A stretch of 29,420 nucleotides of DNA, taken from NCBI GenBank assembly GCA_964475385.1, contig CAYYWV010000021.1, positions 1 to 29,420 on the forward strand, read 5' to 3'. Position 1 is the first letter of the stretch. Each line of letters starts with the position of its first letter. The translations under genes were made by a program, and so were the position numbers. The notes beneath the pieces were generated by a model. The model saw only the letters and a list, made by a program, of their open reading frames with translations, did not search any database and was not told the DNA's origin. This document shows, piece by piece, positions 8,510-16,900 of the stretch. This stretch comes from CAYYWV01 sp964475385. Lineage in GTDB: Bacteria > Pseudomonadota > Alphaproteobacteria > JAAXGF01.

Positions 8510-9927
8510 CACAGAAACCGCTCGCGGGCGGCCTTCGCGGCCGCGCGCACCAGATCGGGCGCGGTGCCGCCGAGGCTCGTCCGGCTTTCGACCGCGCGGG
8601 CGACGTCGAGCACGGCGTAGACGGACTCGTCGATCCGGGGCTCGAACCGGCGCAGGTCTTCGAGCGGCAGCTCGGAAAGCCGCGCCCCGCGCTCCTCGGC
8701 GAGCCGAACCGCCTGCCCGACCACGTGGTGGGCGTCGCGGAACGGCATCCCGAGCTTCCGCACCAGCCAGTCGGCGAGATCGGTCGCGGTCGCGTAACCG
8801 GCCTCGGCGGCGGCGCGCATGGCCTCGGCATGCACCGTCATGTCGCGGACCATGCCGGTCATCGCGCGGACCGCGAGGGTGAGATTGTCGGCGGCGTCGA
8901 ACAGGGGCTCCTTGTCCTCCTGCATGTCCTTGCCGTAGGTGAGCGCGAGCCCCTTGAGGGTGACGAGAAGCGCGACCAGCGCGCCGATGATGCGTCCGCA
9001 CTTGCCGCGCACGAGCTCGGCCGCGTCGGGGTTGCGCTTCTGGGGCATGATCGACGAGCCCGAGGTGAAGGCGTCCGACAGCGCCACGAAGCCGAACTGC
9101 GGGCTCGACCACAGCACGATCTCCTCGGCGAGCCGCGACAGGTGCACCGCGGCGAGCGCGGCGGCGGCCAGGAACTCGACCACGAAGTCGCGGTCCGAGA
9201 CCGAATCCATCGAGTTCGCCGTCGGCCGGTCGAAGCCGAGCGCGCGCGCCGTCGCCTCGCGGTCGATGGGGAACGAGGTGCCGGCGAGCGCGGCCGCGCC
9301 CAAGGGGCATTCGTTCATGCGCCGGCGCGCGTCCGCAAACCGGCCGCGGTCGCGCCCGATCATCTCGACATAGGCGAGAAGATGGTGGCCGAAGGTCACC
9401 GGCTGGGCCGGCTGAAGATGGGTCAGGCCCGGCATCACGGTGGCGGCGTGCTCCTCGGCGCGATCGATCAGCGCGCCCTGAAAGTCGGCGAGCGCGGCGT
9501 CGATGCGGTCGATGGTCGCGCGCAGCCACAGGCGCAGGTCGGTGACCGCCTGGTCGTTGCGCGAACGCGCCGTGTGCAGCCGGCCCGCCGCCTCGCCGAT
9601 CAGCGTCCGCAAGCGGGCCTCGACGTTCATGTGGATGTCTTCGAGCGCGCGGTCGAAGGCGAAGCGGCCTTCCGCGATCTCGTCCCGAATGCGGTCGAGC
9701 CCGCCCAGAATCGCCTCGCCGTCGGCGGCGGAAAGGATTCCCTGGGCGACCAGCATCGCGCAATGGGCCTTCGAGCCTTCGATGTCCTCGGCGTAAAGGC
9801 GCTTGTCGAAGTCGATCGACGCGTTAATCTCTGTCATAACATCGGCCGGCCCGGCGGCGAAACGCCCGCCCCACATGGGGTTGGCGGCGTCGGGCCTGGC
9901 CCGGGCGGCGCGGTTGTCGTCGCTCAT
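8509..9927 (-). CDS. argH: Argininosuccinate lyase
   Basis: Cleaves argininosuccinate to arginine and fumarate, the last step of arginine synthesis; cytosolic tetramer, 472 residues. It has the three conserved regions of the fumarase/aspartase superfamily: TARSRNDQ (119-126), GLTHLQPAQP with H170, and the signature GSSIMPQKRNP (290-300) carrying the catalytic serine loop. The chosen ATG at 9927 gives a normal length; the frame stays open to 10032, but that would run through the neighbouring TlpA-like gene. It is first in the argH-lptM-lysA-TIGR02302 operon and divergent from the thioredoxin gene, with only 36 bases between the starts. Confidence 0.96.
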   Translation of the reverse strand: MSDDNRAARARPDAANPMWGGRFAAGPADVMTEINASIDFDKRLYAEDIEGSKAHCAMLVAQGILSAADGEAILGGLDRIRDEIAEGRFAFDRALEDIHMNVEARLRTLIGEAAGRLHTARSRNDQAVTDLRLWLRATIDRIDAALADFQGALIDRAEEHAATVMPGLTHLQPAQPVTFGHHLLAYVEMIGRDRGRFADARRRMNECPLGAAALAGTSFPIDREATARALGFDRPTANSMDSVSDRDFVVEFLAAAALAAVHLSRLAEEIVLWSSPQFGFVALSDAFTSGSSIMPQKRNPDAAELVRGKCGRIIGALVALLVTLKGLALTYGKDMQEDKEPLFDAADNLTLAVRAMTGMVRDMTVHAEAMRAAAEAGYATATDLADWLVRKLGMPFRDAHHVVGQAVRLAEERGARLSELPLEDLRRFEPRIDESVYAVLDVARAVESRTSLGGTAPDLVRAAAKAARERFL

Positions 9928-9963
9928 TCCGCGTCCATCGCCCCCGATCGGGAGGGAAAAGCC

Positions 9964-10554
9964 TTGGGCTTCATCATACATGCCCTGAAACGTTGCGCCC
10001 AAACCTTCATTGTGACGGCAATCCTCGCGCAATCAAGCCTTGCGTCGGCTGGCGAAGCGGTCCTGCCGGGCTTCGTGGCGGCCGATCCGCCGACGCCGGC
10101 GCCCAAGACCGCTTTCGAGGACGTGCACGGAAACCCGGTCCGCCTCGCCGATTTCCGCGGCCGCGTGGTGCTGCTCAACTTCTGGGCCACTTGGTGCCCG
10201 CCCTGCATCCGCGAGATGCCGTCGCTCGACCGGCTTCAGGGCATGCTCGGCGGCGACGACTTCACGGTGATCGCGCTCAGCCTCGACCGCCAAGGCGTGA
10301 TCCGCGTCGCCCCCTTCTTCGCCGAACGTAAGATCGCGAACCTCGCCATGTATCTTGACCCCCACTCGCGCCTCGCCAACGCGATGCGGGTCAACGGCCT
10401 GCCGACAACCGTTCTGATCGACCGCGACGGCCGCGTGGCGGGGCGCGTCGTCGGGCCGGCCGAATGGGATTCGGAGGCCGCGGTCGCGTTTGTCCGCCGC
10501 TATATCATGGCCCCGCGCAAGACGAGCGCGATGTTGGAGCAGGGCCTGGATTAA
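9964..10554 (+). CDS. tlpA: TlpA-family thioredoxin-like thiol-disulfide oxidoreductase
   Basis: An exported or membrane-anchored thioredoxin-fold protein of 196 residues, likely reducing periplasmic disulfides, for example in cytochrome assembly. A signal or anchor covers residues 1-29, then a thioredoxin fold with the active site WCPPC (77-81) and the cis-Pro loop in NGLPTTVL. The start is a TTG at 9964, because GGAGG ends eight bases before it and no ATG precedes the signal. The gene is divergent from argH across a very short gap, a common tlpA location. The C-terminal tail after VRRYIMAP is short and unassigned. Confidence 0.9.
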   Translation: MGFIIHALKRCAQTFIVTAILAQSSLASAGEAVLPGFVAADPPTPAPKTAFEDVHGNPVRLADFRGRVVLLNFWATWCPPCIREMPSLDRLQGMLGGDDFTVIALSLDRQGVIRVAPFFAERKIANLAMYLDPHSRLANAMRVNGLPTTVLIDRDGRVAGRVVGPAEWDSEAAVAFVRRYIMAPRKTSAMLEQGLD

Positions 10555-10577
10555 CCGGATCTTAAGCCTGATCGGTT
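10553..10577 (+). terminator. Weak hairpin at the end of tlpA
   Basis: An imperfect inverted repeat (arms 10553-10561 and 10570-10577, one bulged G, loop of eight) overlaps the TAA of the thioredoxin gene. There is no T-tract, so it is at best a rho-assisted terminator. The rest of 10578-10787 shows nothing I can support. Confidence 0.22.
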
Positions 10578-10787
10578 GAGCTGGGGCGAAGTCCGTCAAC
10601 CGTCGCGAGGCGACAATGGCGTCGCAGGACGGCCGGCGCGCTGGCCTACGCCGGCCCCGGCACATGATCTGTCTTTGGATTCGGACGCGCCCGCCTTTGC
10701 GCCGCCCGCCGCGGCGCGCGCCTTTGCCTCGCCGGGCCTTGCCGCTGATCGAGCGCCGGCTGGGCTTTCCCGGCCTGCCCCCGCCCC

Positions 10788-11558
10788 ATGTCGCGCCCTG
10801 ACGGACGCCGGCTCCCGCCGCCGCCCCGGGCGTCGCGGCCCGAAGGACTGAGCCGCCGCGGCCTTGTTCTCGGCGCGGCCGCCGCGGCCGCGCTTTCCCT
10901 TCGCCTGCCGGGGCTGGCCGCCGCCGACCCCGTCCCCGCGCGGGTCTCGACGGAGGATTGGCTCGCCTTCTTCGACCAGGTCGCGCTGCGCCGTCGCCGC
11001 GCGGACGGAAGCGACGCCCCCGGTTGGGTGCGCAAGTGGACCGGGCCGGTCGCGGTCCGGGTCTTCGGCGCCGCCGACGACCGGCGGGGACCGGAGCTTG
11101 CGGCCGCCCTGGCCGCGATCTCTCGGCAGACCGGCCTCGACTTTCGTCTCGTTTCGAGCGAAGGACCGCCCATGCGCCGAGAGCTCCGCATTCGCTATCT
11201 CGACCACGACGAGATGATGGCGCGTTACGGCGGCGCGGTCGGCAACTGCATGACCTGGGGCAACGGCGGCCGCCTGCGGGCCGGAGTGATCGAGATCAGC
11301 GCCCGCTATCCCGATTGCCTGCACCACGAGCTGATGCACGGGCTCGGCTTCGACAACCACTGGACCGGTCCGCGGGCGACCGCCGCCATGCCTTCGGCGC
11401 TCGCCCACCGCTTCACGCCGGCCCGGGTCAGTCGTTTTTCCGTCTTCGATCTCGCGGCGATCCGCACCCTTTACGATCCCCGGCTCGCGCCGGGAACGCC
11501 GCGGGCGCAGGCGCTCGCAATCGCGCGGGCGCTCGCCGGCGGCGGCGCGCTCGCCTGA
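10788..11558 (+). CDS. Tat-exported DUF2927-like putative zinc metalloprotease
   Basis: A 256-residue protein with a twin-arginine signal: SRRGLVLG (22-29) before a hydrophobic run and a likely cleavage after the AAA at 44-46. The body resembles DUF2927, a family with a metalloprotease-like helix. Here the motif is complete: H180-E181-L-M-H184, with G187 and H191, giving HEXXHXXGXXXH, close to but one residue longer than the metzincin HEXXHXXGXXH. Zinc-dependent peptidase activity in the periplasm is therefore plausible but not proven. The start is the ATG after a purine-poor leader, so the start is less certain than the frame. It ends 11 bases before the convergent 3-hydroxybutyryl-CoA dehydrogenase gene. 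Confidence 0.78.
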   Translation: MSRPDGRRLPPPPRASRPEGLSRRGLVLGAAAAAALSLRLPGLAAADPVPARVSTEDWLAFFDQVALRRRRADGSDAPGWVRKWTGPVAVRVFGAADDRRGPELAAALAAISRQTGLDFRLVSSEGPPMRRELRIRYLDHDEMMARYGGAVGNCMTWGNGGRLRAGVIEISARYPDCLHHELMHGLGFDNHWTGPRATAAMPSALAHRFTPARVSRFSVFDLAAIRTLYDPRLAPGTPRAQALAIARALAGGGALA

Positions 11559-11569
11559 ACGGAAACGCC

Positions 11570-12445
11570 TTAGCGCGTCGGGGTCGGCGTCTCGCCCGAG
11601 TAGTCGTAGAACCCGCGGCCCGTCTTGCGGCCGAGCCAGCCGGCCTCGACGTACTTCACCAGAAGCGGACAGGGCCGGTACTTGGAATCCGCGAGCCCCT
11701 CATAGAGCACCTGCATCACCGACAGGCAAACGTCGAGGCCGATGAAATCGGCGAGCTCGAGCGGCCCCATGGGGTGGTTGGCGCCGAGCTTCATGGCGGT
11801 GTCGATCGACTGGACCGATCCCACGCCTTCGTAAAGCGTGTACACCGCCTCGTTGATCATCGGCAGAAGAATGCGGTTGACGATGAAGGCCGGGAAGTCC
11901 TCGGCGTTGACCGTGGTCTTGCCGAGGCGCTCGCAAAGCGCGCGGATCGCGTTGAAGGTCTCGTCGTCGGTGGCGAGCCCGCGGATCAGCTCGACGAGCT
12001 TCATCGCCGGCACCGGGTTCATGAAGTGCATCCCCATGAACTTGGCCGGACGGTCGGTGCTGGAGGCGAGCCGGGTCACCGAGATCGACGAGGTGTTGGT
12101 CGCGATCAGCGCGTCCGCCTTGAGCGCCGCCGAGACCTTGTGGAAGATCTCTTTCTTGATCTCCTCGTTCTCGGTCGCGGCTTCGATCACGAGGTCGCAA
12201 TCGGCGATCTCGTCGTAGGACGCGATCGGGTGGATTCGTTCGAGGGCGGCGGCCTTGTCGGCCTCGGCGATGCGCCCGCGCGAGACCTGACGGTCGAGGT
12301 TCTTCTCGATCTTGGCGAGCGCGGCCTCGAGGCGCGCGGGGTCGATGTCGAGCAGCCGGGTCTCGATTCCGGCGAGCGCGCAGACATGCGCGATCCCGTG
12401 TCCCATCTGGCCCGCGCCGATGATGCCGATCTTGTCTATGGTCAT
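11570..12445 (-). CDS. hbd: 3-hydroxybutyryl-CoA dehydrogenase
   Basis: Interconverts acetoacetyl-CoA and 3-hydroxybutyryl-CoA with NAD(P)H; 291 residues. The Rossmann motif GAGQMGHGIAHV lies near the N-terminus, the catalytic-site region NTSSISVTRLA and MHFMNPVP with the catalytic His in the middle, and the C-terminal dimerisation domain includes NHPMGPLELADFIGLDV. It lies 45 bases after etfA on the same strand. Feeding C4 acyl-CoA units towards crotonyl-CoA, it fits the ethylmalonyl-CoA and butanoate context of the block. Alternative symbols are paaH or fadB2. Confidence 0.93.
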   Translation of the reverse strand: MTIDKIGIIGAGQMGHGIAHVCALAGIETRLLDIDPARLEAALAKIEKNLDRQVSRGRIAEADKAAALERIHPIASYDEIADCDLVIEAATENEEIKKEIFHKVSAALKADALIATNTSSISVTRLASSTDRPAKFMGMHFMNPVPAMKLVELIRGLATDDETFNAIRALCERLGKTTVNAEDFPAFIVNRILLPMINEAVYTLYEGVGSVQSIDTAMKLGANHPMGPLELADFIGLDVCLSVMQVLYEGLADSKYRPCPLLVKYVEAGWLGRKTGRGFYDYSGETPTPTR

Positions 12446-12490
12446 GCTTCGCCGGTCCTTTGCTGTCCCGCCCCTGGCCGGGGCCGCGCC

Positions 12491-13426
12491 CTATTGCTGG
12501 AGCGCGGCCTTGAGCTCGGGCAGAACCTTGAACAGATCGCCCACGATGCCGTAGTCGGCGACCTGGAAGATGGGCGCCTCTTCGTCCTTGTTGATGGCGA
12601 CGATCACCTTGCTGTCCTTCATCCCGGCGAGGTGCTGGATCGCGCCCGAGATGCCGACCGCGATGTAGAGCTCGGGCGCGACGATCTTGCCGGTCTGGCC
12701 GACCTGGTACTCGTTGGGCACGAAGCCCGCGTCGACCGCCGCCCGCGAGGCGCCGACGGCGGCCCCGAGGATGTCGGCGATTTCCTCGAGCATCTTGAAG
12801 TTCTCGCCCGACTGCATGCCGCGGCCGCCCGAGATCACGACCCTGGCGCTGGTCAGCTCGGGCCGCTCGGACGACGACAGCTCCTGGCCGAGAAACGCGG
12901 AAAGCCCGGCGTCTTCCGGTCCCGGGATGGACTCGACCGCGGCGTCGCCGCCTTCCGATTCGGCGGCCGGAAAGGCGGTCGTGCGCACGGTGAGGATCTT
13001 GGGCGCGTCCTTGAGGCGCACGGTGGCGAGCGCGTTGCCGGCGTAGATCGGGCGCACGAAGGTCTCGGCGTCGACCACCTCGACGATGTCCGAGACCTGC
13101 GCCACGTCGAGCAGCGCGGCCGCGCGCGGCATCACGTTCTTGCCGCCGGCGTTATGCGCGGCGAGCAGATGGCTGTACTCGGGGGCGAGCCGGGCGATCA
13201 AGGGGGCGATGTTCTCGGCCAGCCGGTGGGCGCAGGCCGCGTCGTCGCAGAGCAGAACCTTCGACACCCCGGCCACCTTGGCCGCCGCTTCGGCCGCCGC
13301 GCCGCAGCCCTGGCCCGCGACCAGCACATGCACCGTCTCGTCGAGGGCGCGAGCGGCGGAAACCGCGTTGAGCGTCGCCGCGCCCAACGCGGCGTCGTCG
13401 TGTTCGGCGTAAACGAGAACGGCCAT
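12491..13426 (-). CDS. etfA: Electron transfer flavoprotein alpha subunit
   Basis: The FAD-binding large subunit of ETF, 311 residues; it accepts electrons from acyl-CoA dehydrogenases and passes them to ETF-ubiquinone oxidoreductase. The C-terminal FAD domain shows VVISGGRGMQS, the VGASRAAVDAGF loop, EYQVGQTGK and the AIQHLAGM/VAINKDEEAPIF signature. Its ATG overlaps the etfB stop (TGATG), ensuring matched synthesis. In this neighbourhood it is the likely electron sink for methylsuccinyl-CoA dehydrogenase (mcd). Confidence 0.96.
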   Translation of the reverse strand: MAVLVYAEHDDAALGAATLNAVSAARALDETVHVLVAGQGCGAAAEAAAKVAGVSKVLLCDDAACAHRLAENIAPLIARLAPEYSHLLAAHNAGGKNVMPRAAALLDVAQVSDIVEVVDAETFVRPIYAGNALATVRLKDAPKILTVRTTAFPAAESEGGDAAVESIPGPEDAGLSAFLGQELSSSERPELTSARVVISGGRGMQSGENFKMLEEIADILGAAVGASRAAVDAGFVPNEYQVGQTGKIVAPELYIAVGISGAIQHLAGMKDSKVIVAINKDEEAPIFQVADYGIVGDLFKVLPELKAALQQ

Positions 13427-14175
13427 CAGATCACCCCCGCTTCATCGCGCAGCTTGGCCACCAGCTCGGCCGCGTCGGCCACCTTGACGCCGGCCTGGCG
13501 CTTGGGCGGCTCGACCACCTTGAGAACCTCGATCCGGGGCGCGACGTCGACCCCGAGATCCGCCGGCGTCTTGACCTCGATCGGCTTCTTCTTGGCCTTC
13601 ATGATGTTGGGCAGCGAGGCGTAGCGCGGCTCGTTGAGGCGCAGGTCCGTGGTCATCACCATCGGCAGCTTGAGGCGCAGGGTCTCGAGCCCGCCGTCGA
13701 CCTCGCGGGTCACGGTGGCGGCGCCGTCGGCAATCTCGATCTTCGAGGTGAAGGTGCCCTGGGGCCAGCCGAGAAGAGCGGCCAGCATCTGGCCGGTCTG
13801 GTTGGCGTCGTCGTCGATCGCCTGCTTGCCGAGGATCACGATCTCGGGCTTCTCGGCCTCGACCACCGCCTTGAGCAGCTTGGCCACGGCCAGAGGCTGA
13901 AGCTCGGCGTCGGTCTCGACCAGGACGCCGCGGTCGGCGCCCATGGCGAGCGCGGTGCGGATGGTCTCCTGGCACTGGGAAACGCCCAGGGAGACGGCCA
14001 CGATCTCGCTCGCGACGCCGGCTTCCTTGAGGCGGATCGCCTCCTCGACGCCGATCTCGTCGAACGGATTCATGGACATCTTGACATTGGTGGTCTCGAC
14101 GCCGGTCTGGTCCGCTTTGACGCGAACCTTGACATAGGCGTCGATCACCCGCTTCACGGCGACGAGGACTTTCAT
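13426..14175 (-). CDS. etfB: Electron transfer flavoprotein beta subunit
   Basis: The AMP-binding small subunit of ETF, 249 residues. It starts MKVLVAVKRVID and has the conserved NPFDEIGVEEA, the ETF-beta signature region around the IVILGKQAIDDDANQTGQM stretch, and RYASLPNIMKAKKKP near the C-terminus. The ATG at 14175 is preceded by a GGAGAG-type ribosome site; the frame is open further upstream, but that would include the promoter seen at 14267-14295. It is the first gene of etfB-etfA-hbd. Confidence 0.96.
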   Translation of the reverse strand: MKVLVAVKRVIDAYVKVRVKADQTGVETTNVKMSMNPFDEIGVEEAIRLKEAGVASEIVAVSLGVSQCQETIRTALAMGADRGVLVETDAELQPLAVAKLLKAVVEAEKPEIVILGKQAIDDDANQTGQMLAALLGWPQGTFTSKIEIADGAATVTREVDGGLETLRLKLPMVMTTDLRLNEPRYASLPNIMKAKKKPIEVKTPADLGVDVAPRIEVLKVVEPPKRQAGVKVADAAELVAKLRDEAGVI

Positions 14176-14266
14176 TCCGGATCTCTCCGCAGCAAGGGAA
14201 GCGCGTGGCTGCCGTCGGCCAAGACAGACGACCCCGGCGCGCCCGCCGGGATCATTTCGCGGTCGC

Positions 14267-14295
14267 ACACTATCGCTCGCATTTGGCGATGTCAA
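14267..14295 (-). promoter_or_regulatory. Promoter of etfB-etfA-hbd
   Basis: On the minus strand a perfect -35 TTGACA (14295-14290) is followed by a 17-base spacer and -10 TAGTGT (14272-14267). It lies 92 bases upstream of the etfB ATG, in the only non-coding gap before it, and just after a strong hairpin that follows the adenosyltransferase gene. Confidence 0.6.
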
Positions 14296-14317
14296 CGCGG
14301 TGTGATGGCCGGTTCGG

Positions 14318-14334
14318 CCCCCTTTCGCGGGGGG
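14318..14334 (-). terminator. GC hairpin between the adenosyltransferase gene and etfB
   Basis: On the minus strand the transcript would form a C-run/G-run stem of five pairs with a seven-base loop, 37 bases past the stop of the adenosyltransferase gene. A second GC inverted repeat lies nearer the stop. There is no T-tract. Its position, just before the etfB promoter, suggests it insulates the two units. Confidence 0.35.
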
Positions 14335-14370
14335 TTCGGGCGGGCGCGCGGGGCCCGCGCCGGGCCGCCG

Positions 14371-14928
14371 TCAGCGGTTGGCGCCGGGCTCCCAAAGCAC
14401 GTCTCGGGCGCCGTCGTCGTTGAGGTGGCGGGCGAGAACGAAGAGATGGTCCGAAAGCCGGTTGATGTAGGCGATGGCGGCGGGGTTCACGGGCTCGACC
14501 GCGGCCAGCGCGGTGATCGCGCGCTCGGCCCGTCGCGCGAGCGTGCGCGCGAGGTGGAGATGCGCGGCCGCCGCCGTGCCTCCTGGCAAGACGAAGGACG
14601 CGAGCGGCGCAAGCCGCGCGTTCATGGCGTCGATCTCGCGCTCGAGGCGCTCGGTCTGGGCTGGCTGGACGCGCAGCGCGCCGTCGTCGGCCGCGCCCGG
14701 CCGGCAGAGGTCGGCGCCGAGGTCGAAGAGGTCGTTTTGAATGCGCTGCAACATGGCGTCGGCCGCGCCCGTGGTGTGCAGCCGAACGACGCCAATCGCG
14801 GCGTTGGCCTCGTCGACCGCGCCGTAAGCCGCGACGCGCATATCGTGCTTGGCGACCCGGCGTCCATCGCCGAGCGAGGTCTCGCCCGCATCGCCGCCGC
14901 GGGTGTAGATGCGCGTGAGCTTCACCAT
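14371..14928 (-). CDS. PduO-type cob(I)alamin adenosyltransferase
   Basis: Transfers the adenosyl group of ATP to cob(I)alamin to give adenosylcobalamin; 185 residues. The N-terminal ATP-binding motif TRIYTRGGDAGETSLGDG and the helical-bundle residues around AAYGAVDEANAAIG, the FVLPGG loop and the C-terminal YINRLSDHLFVLAR are typical of the PduO/MMAB family. The nearby ethylmalonyl-CoA mutase needs adenosylcobalamin, so this gene probably supplies or repairs its cofactor. It follows the small HIG1-like gene by 22 bases. Confidence 0.94.
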   Translation of the reverse strand: MVKLTRIYTRGGDAGETSLGDGRRVAKHDMRVAAYGAVDEANAAIGVVRLHTTGAADAMLQRIQNDLFDLGADLCRPGAADDGALRVQPAQTERLEREIDAMNARLAPLASFVLPGGTAAAAHLHLARTLARRAERAITALAAVEPVNPAAIAYINRLSDHLFVLARHLNDDGARDVLWEPGANR

Positions 14929-14950
14929 GCGGGCTTCTCCATGCCTCTTT

Positions 14951-15145
14951 TTAGCCGCTGCTGAGGTACATCAAAAGGCCCAGAAGCGCGAGCGCCACCG
15001 CTTGCAGCGCGACCCGCAACCGCATCAGCCGGTTGCCGTAACGGCGGTTGAACGCGCCCCCGCGCAGCATGGCGATCACGCCGGTCAGCAGGACCACGAG
15101 CGTCGCCCCCATGGCGACGGCGGCGAGGATTTCGAGAACGGTCAT
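14951..15145 (-). CDS. Small two-helix HIG1-domain-like membrane protein
   Basis: A 64-residue protein made almost entirely of two membrane helices (about 4-26 and 42-61) joined by a basic loop, GGAFNRRYGNRLMRLRV. That matches the HIG1-type hairpin of alphaproteobacterial 'twin transmembrane' proteins, relatives of mitochondrial respiratory supercomplex factors. Role here is unknown. The ATG at 15145 has a GGAGG eleven bases upstream; a TTG three codons earlier is possible but too close to that site. The order HIG1-like, adenosyltransferase, etfB, etfA is, to my knowledge, common in alphaproteobacteria, which supports the gene being real. Confidence 0.8.
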   Translation of the reverse strand: MTVLEILAAVAMGATLVVLLTGVIAMLRGGAFNRRYGNRLMRLRVALQAVALALLGLLMYLSSG

Positions 15146-15198
15146 TCGCCCCAACGCCTCCCCGGATGCTCCATGCGGCCCTCCGCAGGAGCCTTTCC

Positions 15199-15227
15199 AT
15201 TCGACACCGCCCGCGGTCGCGGCGCAA
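15199..15227 (-). promoter_or_regulatory. Candidate promoter for the HIG1-like and adenosyltransferase genes
   Basis: On the minus strand, -35 TTGCGC (15227-15222), a 17-base spacer and -10 TCGAAT (15204-15199) lie in the gap between mcd and the HIG1-like gene. The match is weak, but it is the best in the gap. Confidence 0.28.
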
Positions 15228-15247
15228 CGGCCTTTCGCGCTCCACTC

Positions 15248-16900
15248 TCAGCCCTCGGCGAGCAGGCGGCGGGCGATGACCTGGGCCTGGATCTCGGCGG
15301 CGCCCTCGAACACGTTGAGGATGCGCGAATCCACCAGAACCCGGCTCACCGGGTACTCCTCGGCGTAGCCGTTGCCGCCGTGAATCTGGACCGCATTGTC
15401 GGCCGCGGCCCAGGCGACGCGGGCGGCGAGCAGCTTGGCCATGCCGGCCTCGAGATCGCAGCGCCGGTCGGCGTCCTTTTCGCGGGCGGCGAACCAAGTG
15501 AGCTGGCGCGCGATCATGGTCTCGACCGCCATCCAGGCGATCTTGCCCGAGACCCGGGGGAAGGCGTAGATCGGCCGACCGAACTGGACCCGCTCGCGGG
15601 CGTAGGCGAGCGCGAGCTCGAGCGCGTTCTGGGCCACGCCCACGGCGCGGGCCGCGGTCTGGATGCGGGCCGATTCGAAGGTCGCCATGAGCTGCTTGAA
15701 GCCGCGCCCCTCGACTTCGCCGAGCAGGTTTTCGGTCGGCACCGCGAAGCCGTCGAAGGCGATCTCGTACTCCTTCATGCCGCGGTAGCCGAGCACCCGA
15801 ATCTCGCCGCCGCTCATGCCCGGGGCGGGGAAGGGGTCGTCGTCGGTCCCGCGCGGCTTCTCGGCGAGGAACATCGACAGCCCGCGCCAGCCGGGCTCGT
15901 CCGGATCGGTGCGCGCCATCAGCGTCATCAGATCGGCGCGCGCCGCATGGGTGATCCAGGTCTTGTTGCCGGTGATCCGGTAGACCGCCCCGTCGCGCAC
16001 GGCCCGGGTCTTGATCGCGCCCATGTCCGAGCCCACGCCGGGCTCGGTGAACACGGCGGTGGGGATGGTCTCGCCGCTTGCGATCCGGGGCAGCCAGCGC
16101 GCCTTCTGCTCTTCCGTGCCGCCGAGGCGGACCAGCTCGGCCGCGATCTCGGAGCGGGTCGCGAGCGAGCCGACGCCGAGGTTGGCGCGGCTCAGCTCCT
16201 CGGTCACGACGCAGAGCGCGACCTTGCCCATGCCGAGCCCGCCGTACGCCTCGGGCACGGTGAGCCCGAACACTCCGAGCTCGGAGAGCGCCGCGATCAC
16301 CTCCATCGGGATCAAGCGGTCCTCGCGGTGCCAGTCTTGGGCGTATGGGACCACGCGCTCCTCGCCGAAACGGCGGAACTGATCGCGGACCATCGCGAGC
16401 GTCTCGTCGTCGAGCGCCGGATCGCCGAAGCGCCCGTCGGCGATCTCTTCGGCGAGGGCCTCGCGCAAAGCGCCGCCGGCGGCGCGCCCGGTCAGCGCCT
16501 CCACCTCGGGCGCGCGGAAGGCGGCAAGCGCGGTCTCGTCGAGGCCGAGGTCGGCGGGACGGACGATCTCGCCCTGGCTCATGGCGATGCCGCCCGCGAT
16601 CTGGGCGAGGTACTCGCCGAAGGCGGCCTCCAGCATCAAGCGTTCGAGCGCGCCCAAACGCCCCGCCGCCTCGAGGCGGCGCGCCCAGGCCAGCATCTGG
16701 CGCAGGGCTTCGACATAGGTGCCGAGCCAGGCGAGCCCGTGGGCCGCGAACTGACGCGCGTTCAGCCGCGCGCCGTCGATGCGGCCTTCGGCCAGGATCT
16801 CGTCGGCGAGCCGCTCCCGCGCCGCGGCGAACAACCCGTCCGCCGCCGCAAGCGCGCCCTCGCAACGGGCGAGAAGCGCATCGCGCTCCGTCGCGGACAT
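15248..16900 (-). CDS. mcd: (2S)-methylsuccinyl-CoA dehydrogenase
   Basis: A flavin enzyme that oxidises (2S)-methylsuccinyl-CoA to mesaconyl-CoA in the ethylmalonyl-CoA pathway; 550 residues. An N-terminal helical extension of about 160 residues, absent from ordinary acyl-CoA dehydrogenases, is typical of Mcd. The acyl-CoA dehydrogenase fold follows: FTEPGVGSDMG, the ITGNKTWITHAA FAD region, RVQFGRPI, and the C-terminal ILNVFEGAAEIQ where the Glu (about E532) is the expected catalytic base. The start overlaps the ccr stop (TGATG), so it is co-translated with Ccr. Electrons should go to the ETF encoded downstream. Assignment rests on the extension, the C-terminal motif and synteny with ccr and ecm. 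Confidence 0.92.
   Translation of the reverse strand: MSATERDALLARCEGALAAADGLFAAARERLADEILAEGRIDGARLNARQFAAHGLAWLGTYVEALRQMLAWARRLEAAGRLGALERLMLEAAFGEYLAQIAGGIAMSQGEIVRPADLGLDETALAAFRAPEVEALTGRAAGGALREALAEEIADGRFGDPALDDETLAMVRDQFRRFGEERVVPYAQDWHREDRLIPMEVIAALSELGVFGLTVPEAYGGLGMGKVALCVVTEELSRANLGVGSLATRSEIAAELVRLGGTEEQKARWLPRIASGETIPTAVFTEPGVGSDMGAIKTRAVRDGAVYRITGNKTWITHAARADLMTLMARTDPDEPGWRGLSMFLAEKPRGTDDDPFPAPGMSGGEIRVLGYRGMKEYEIAFDGFAVPTENLLGEVEGRGFKQLMATFESARIQTAARAVGVAQNALELALAYARERVQFGRPIYAFPRVSGKIAWMAVETMIARQLTWFAAREKDADRRCDLEAGMAKLLAARVAWAAADNAVQIHGGNGYAEEYPVSRVLVDSRILNVFEGAAEIQAQVIARRLLAEG

Noticed and set aside
10616..10801. A short Arg/Pro-rich frame before the DUF2927-like gene
   Set aside because: No clear ribosome site, composition typical of spurious GC-rich frames, and it overlaps the start of the real gene.
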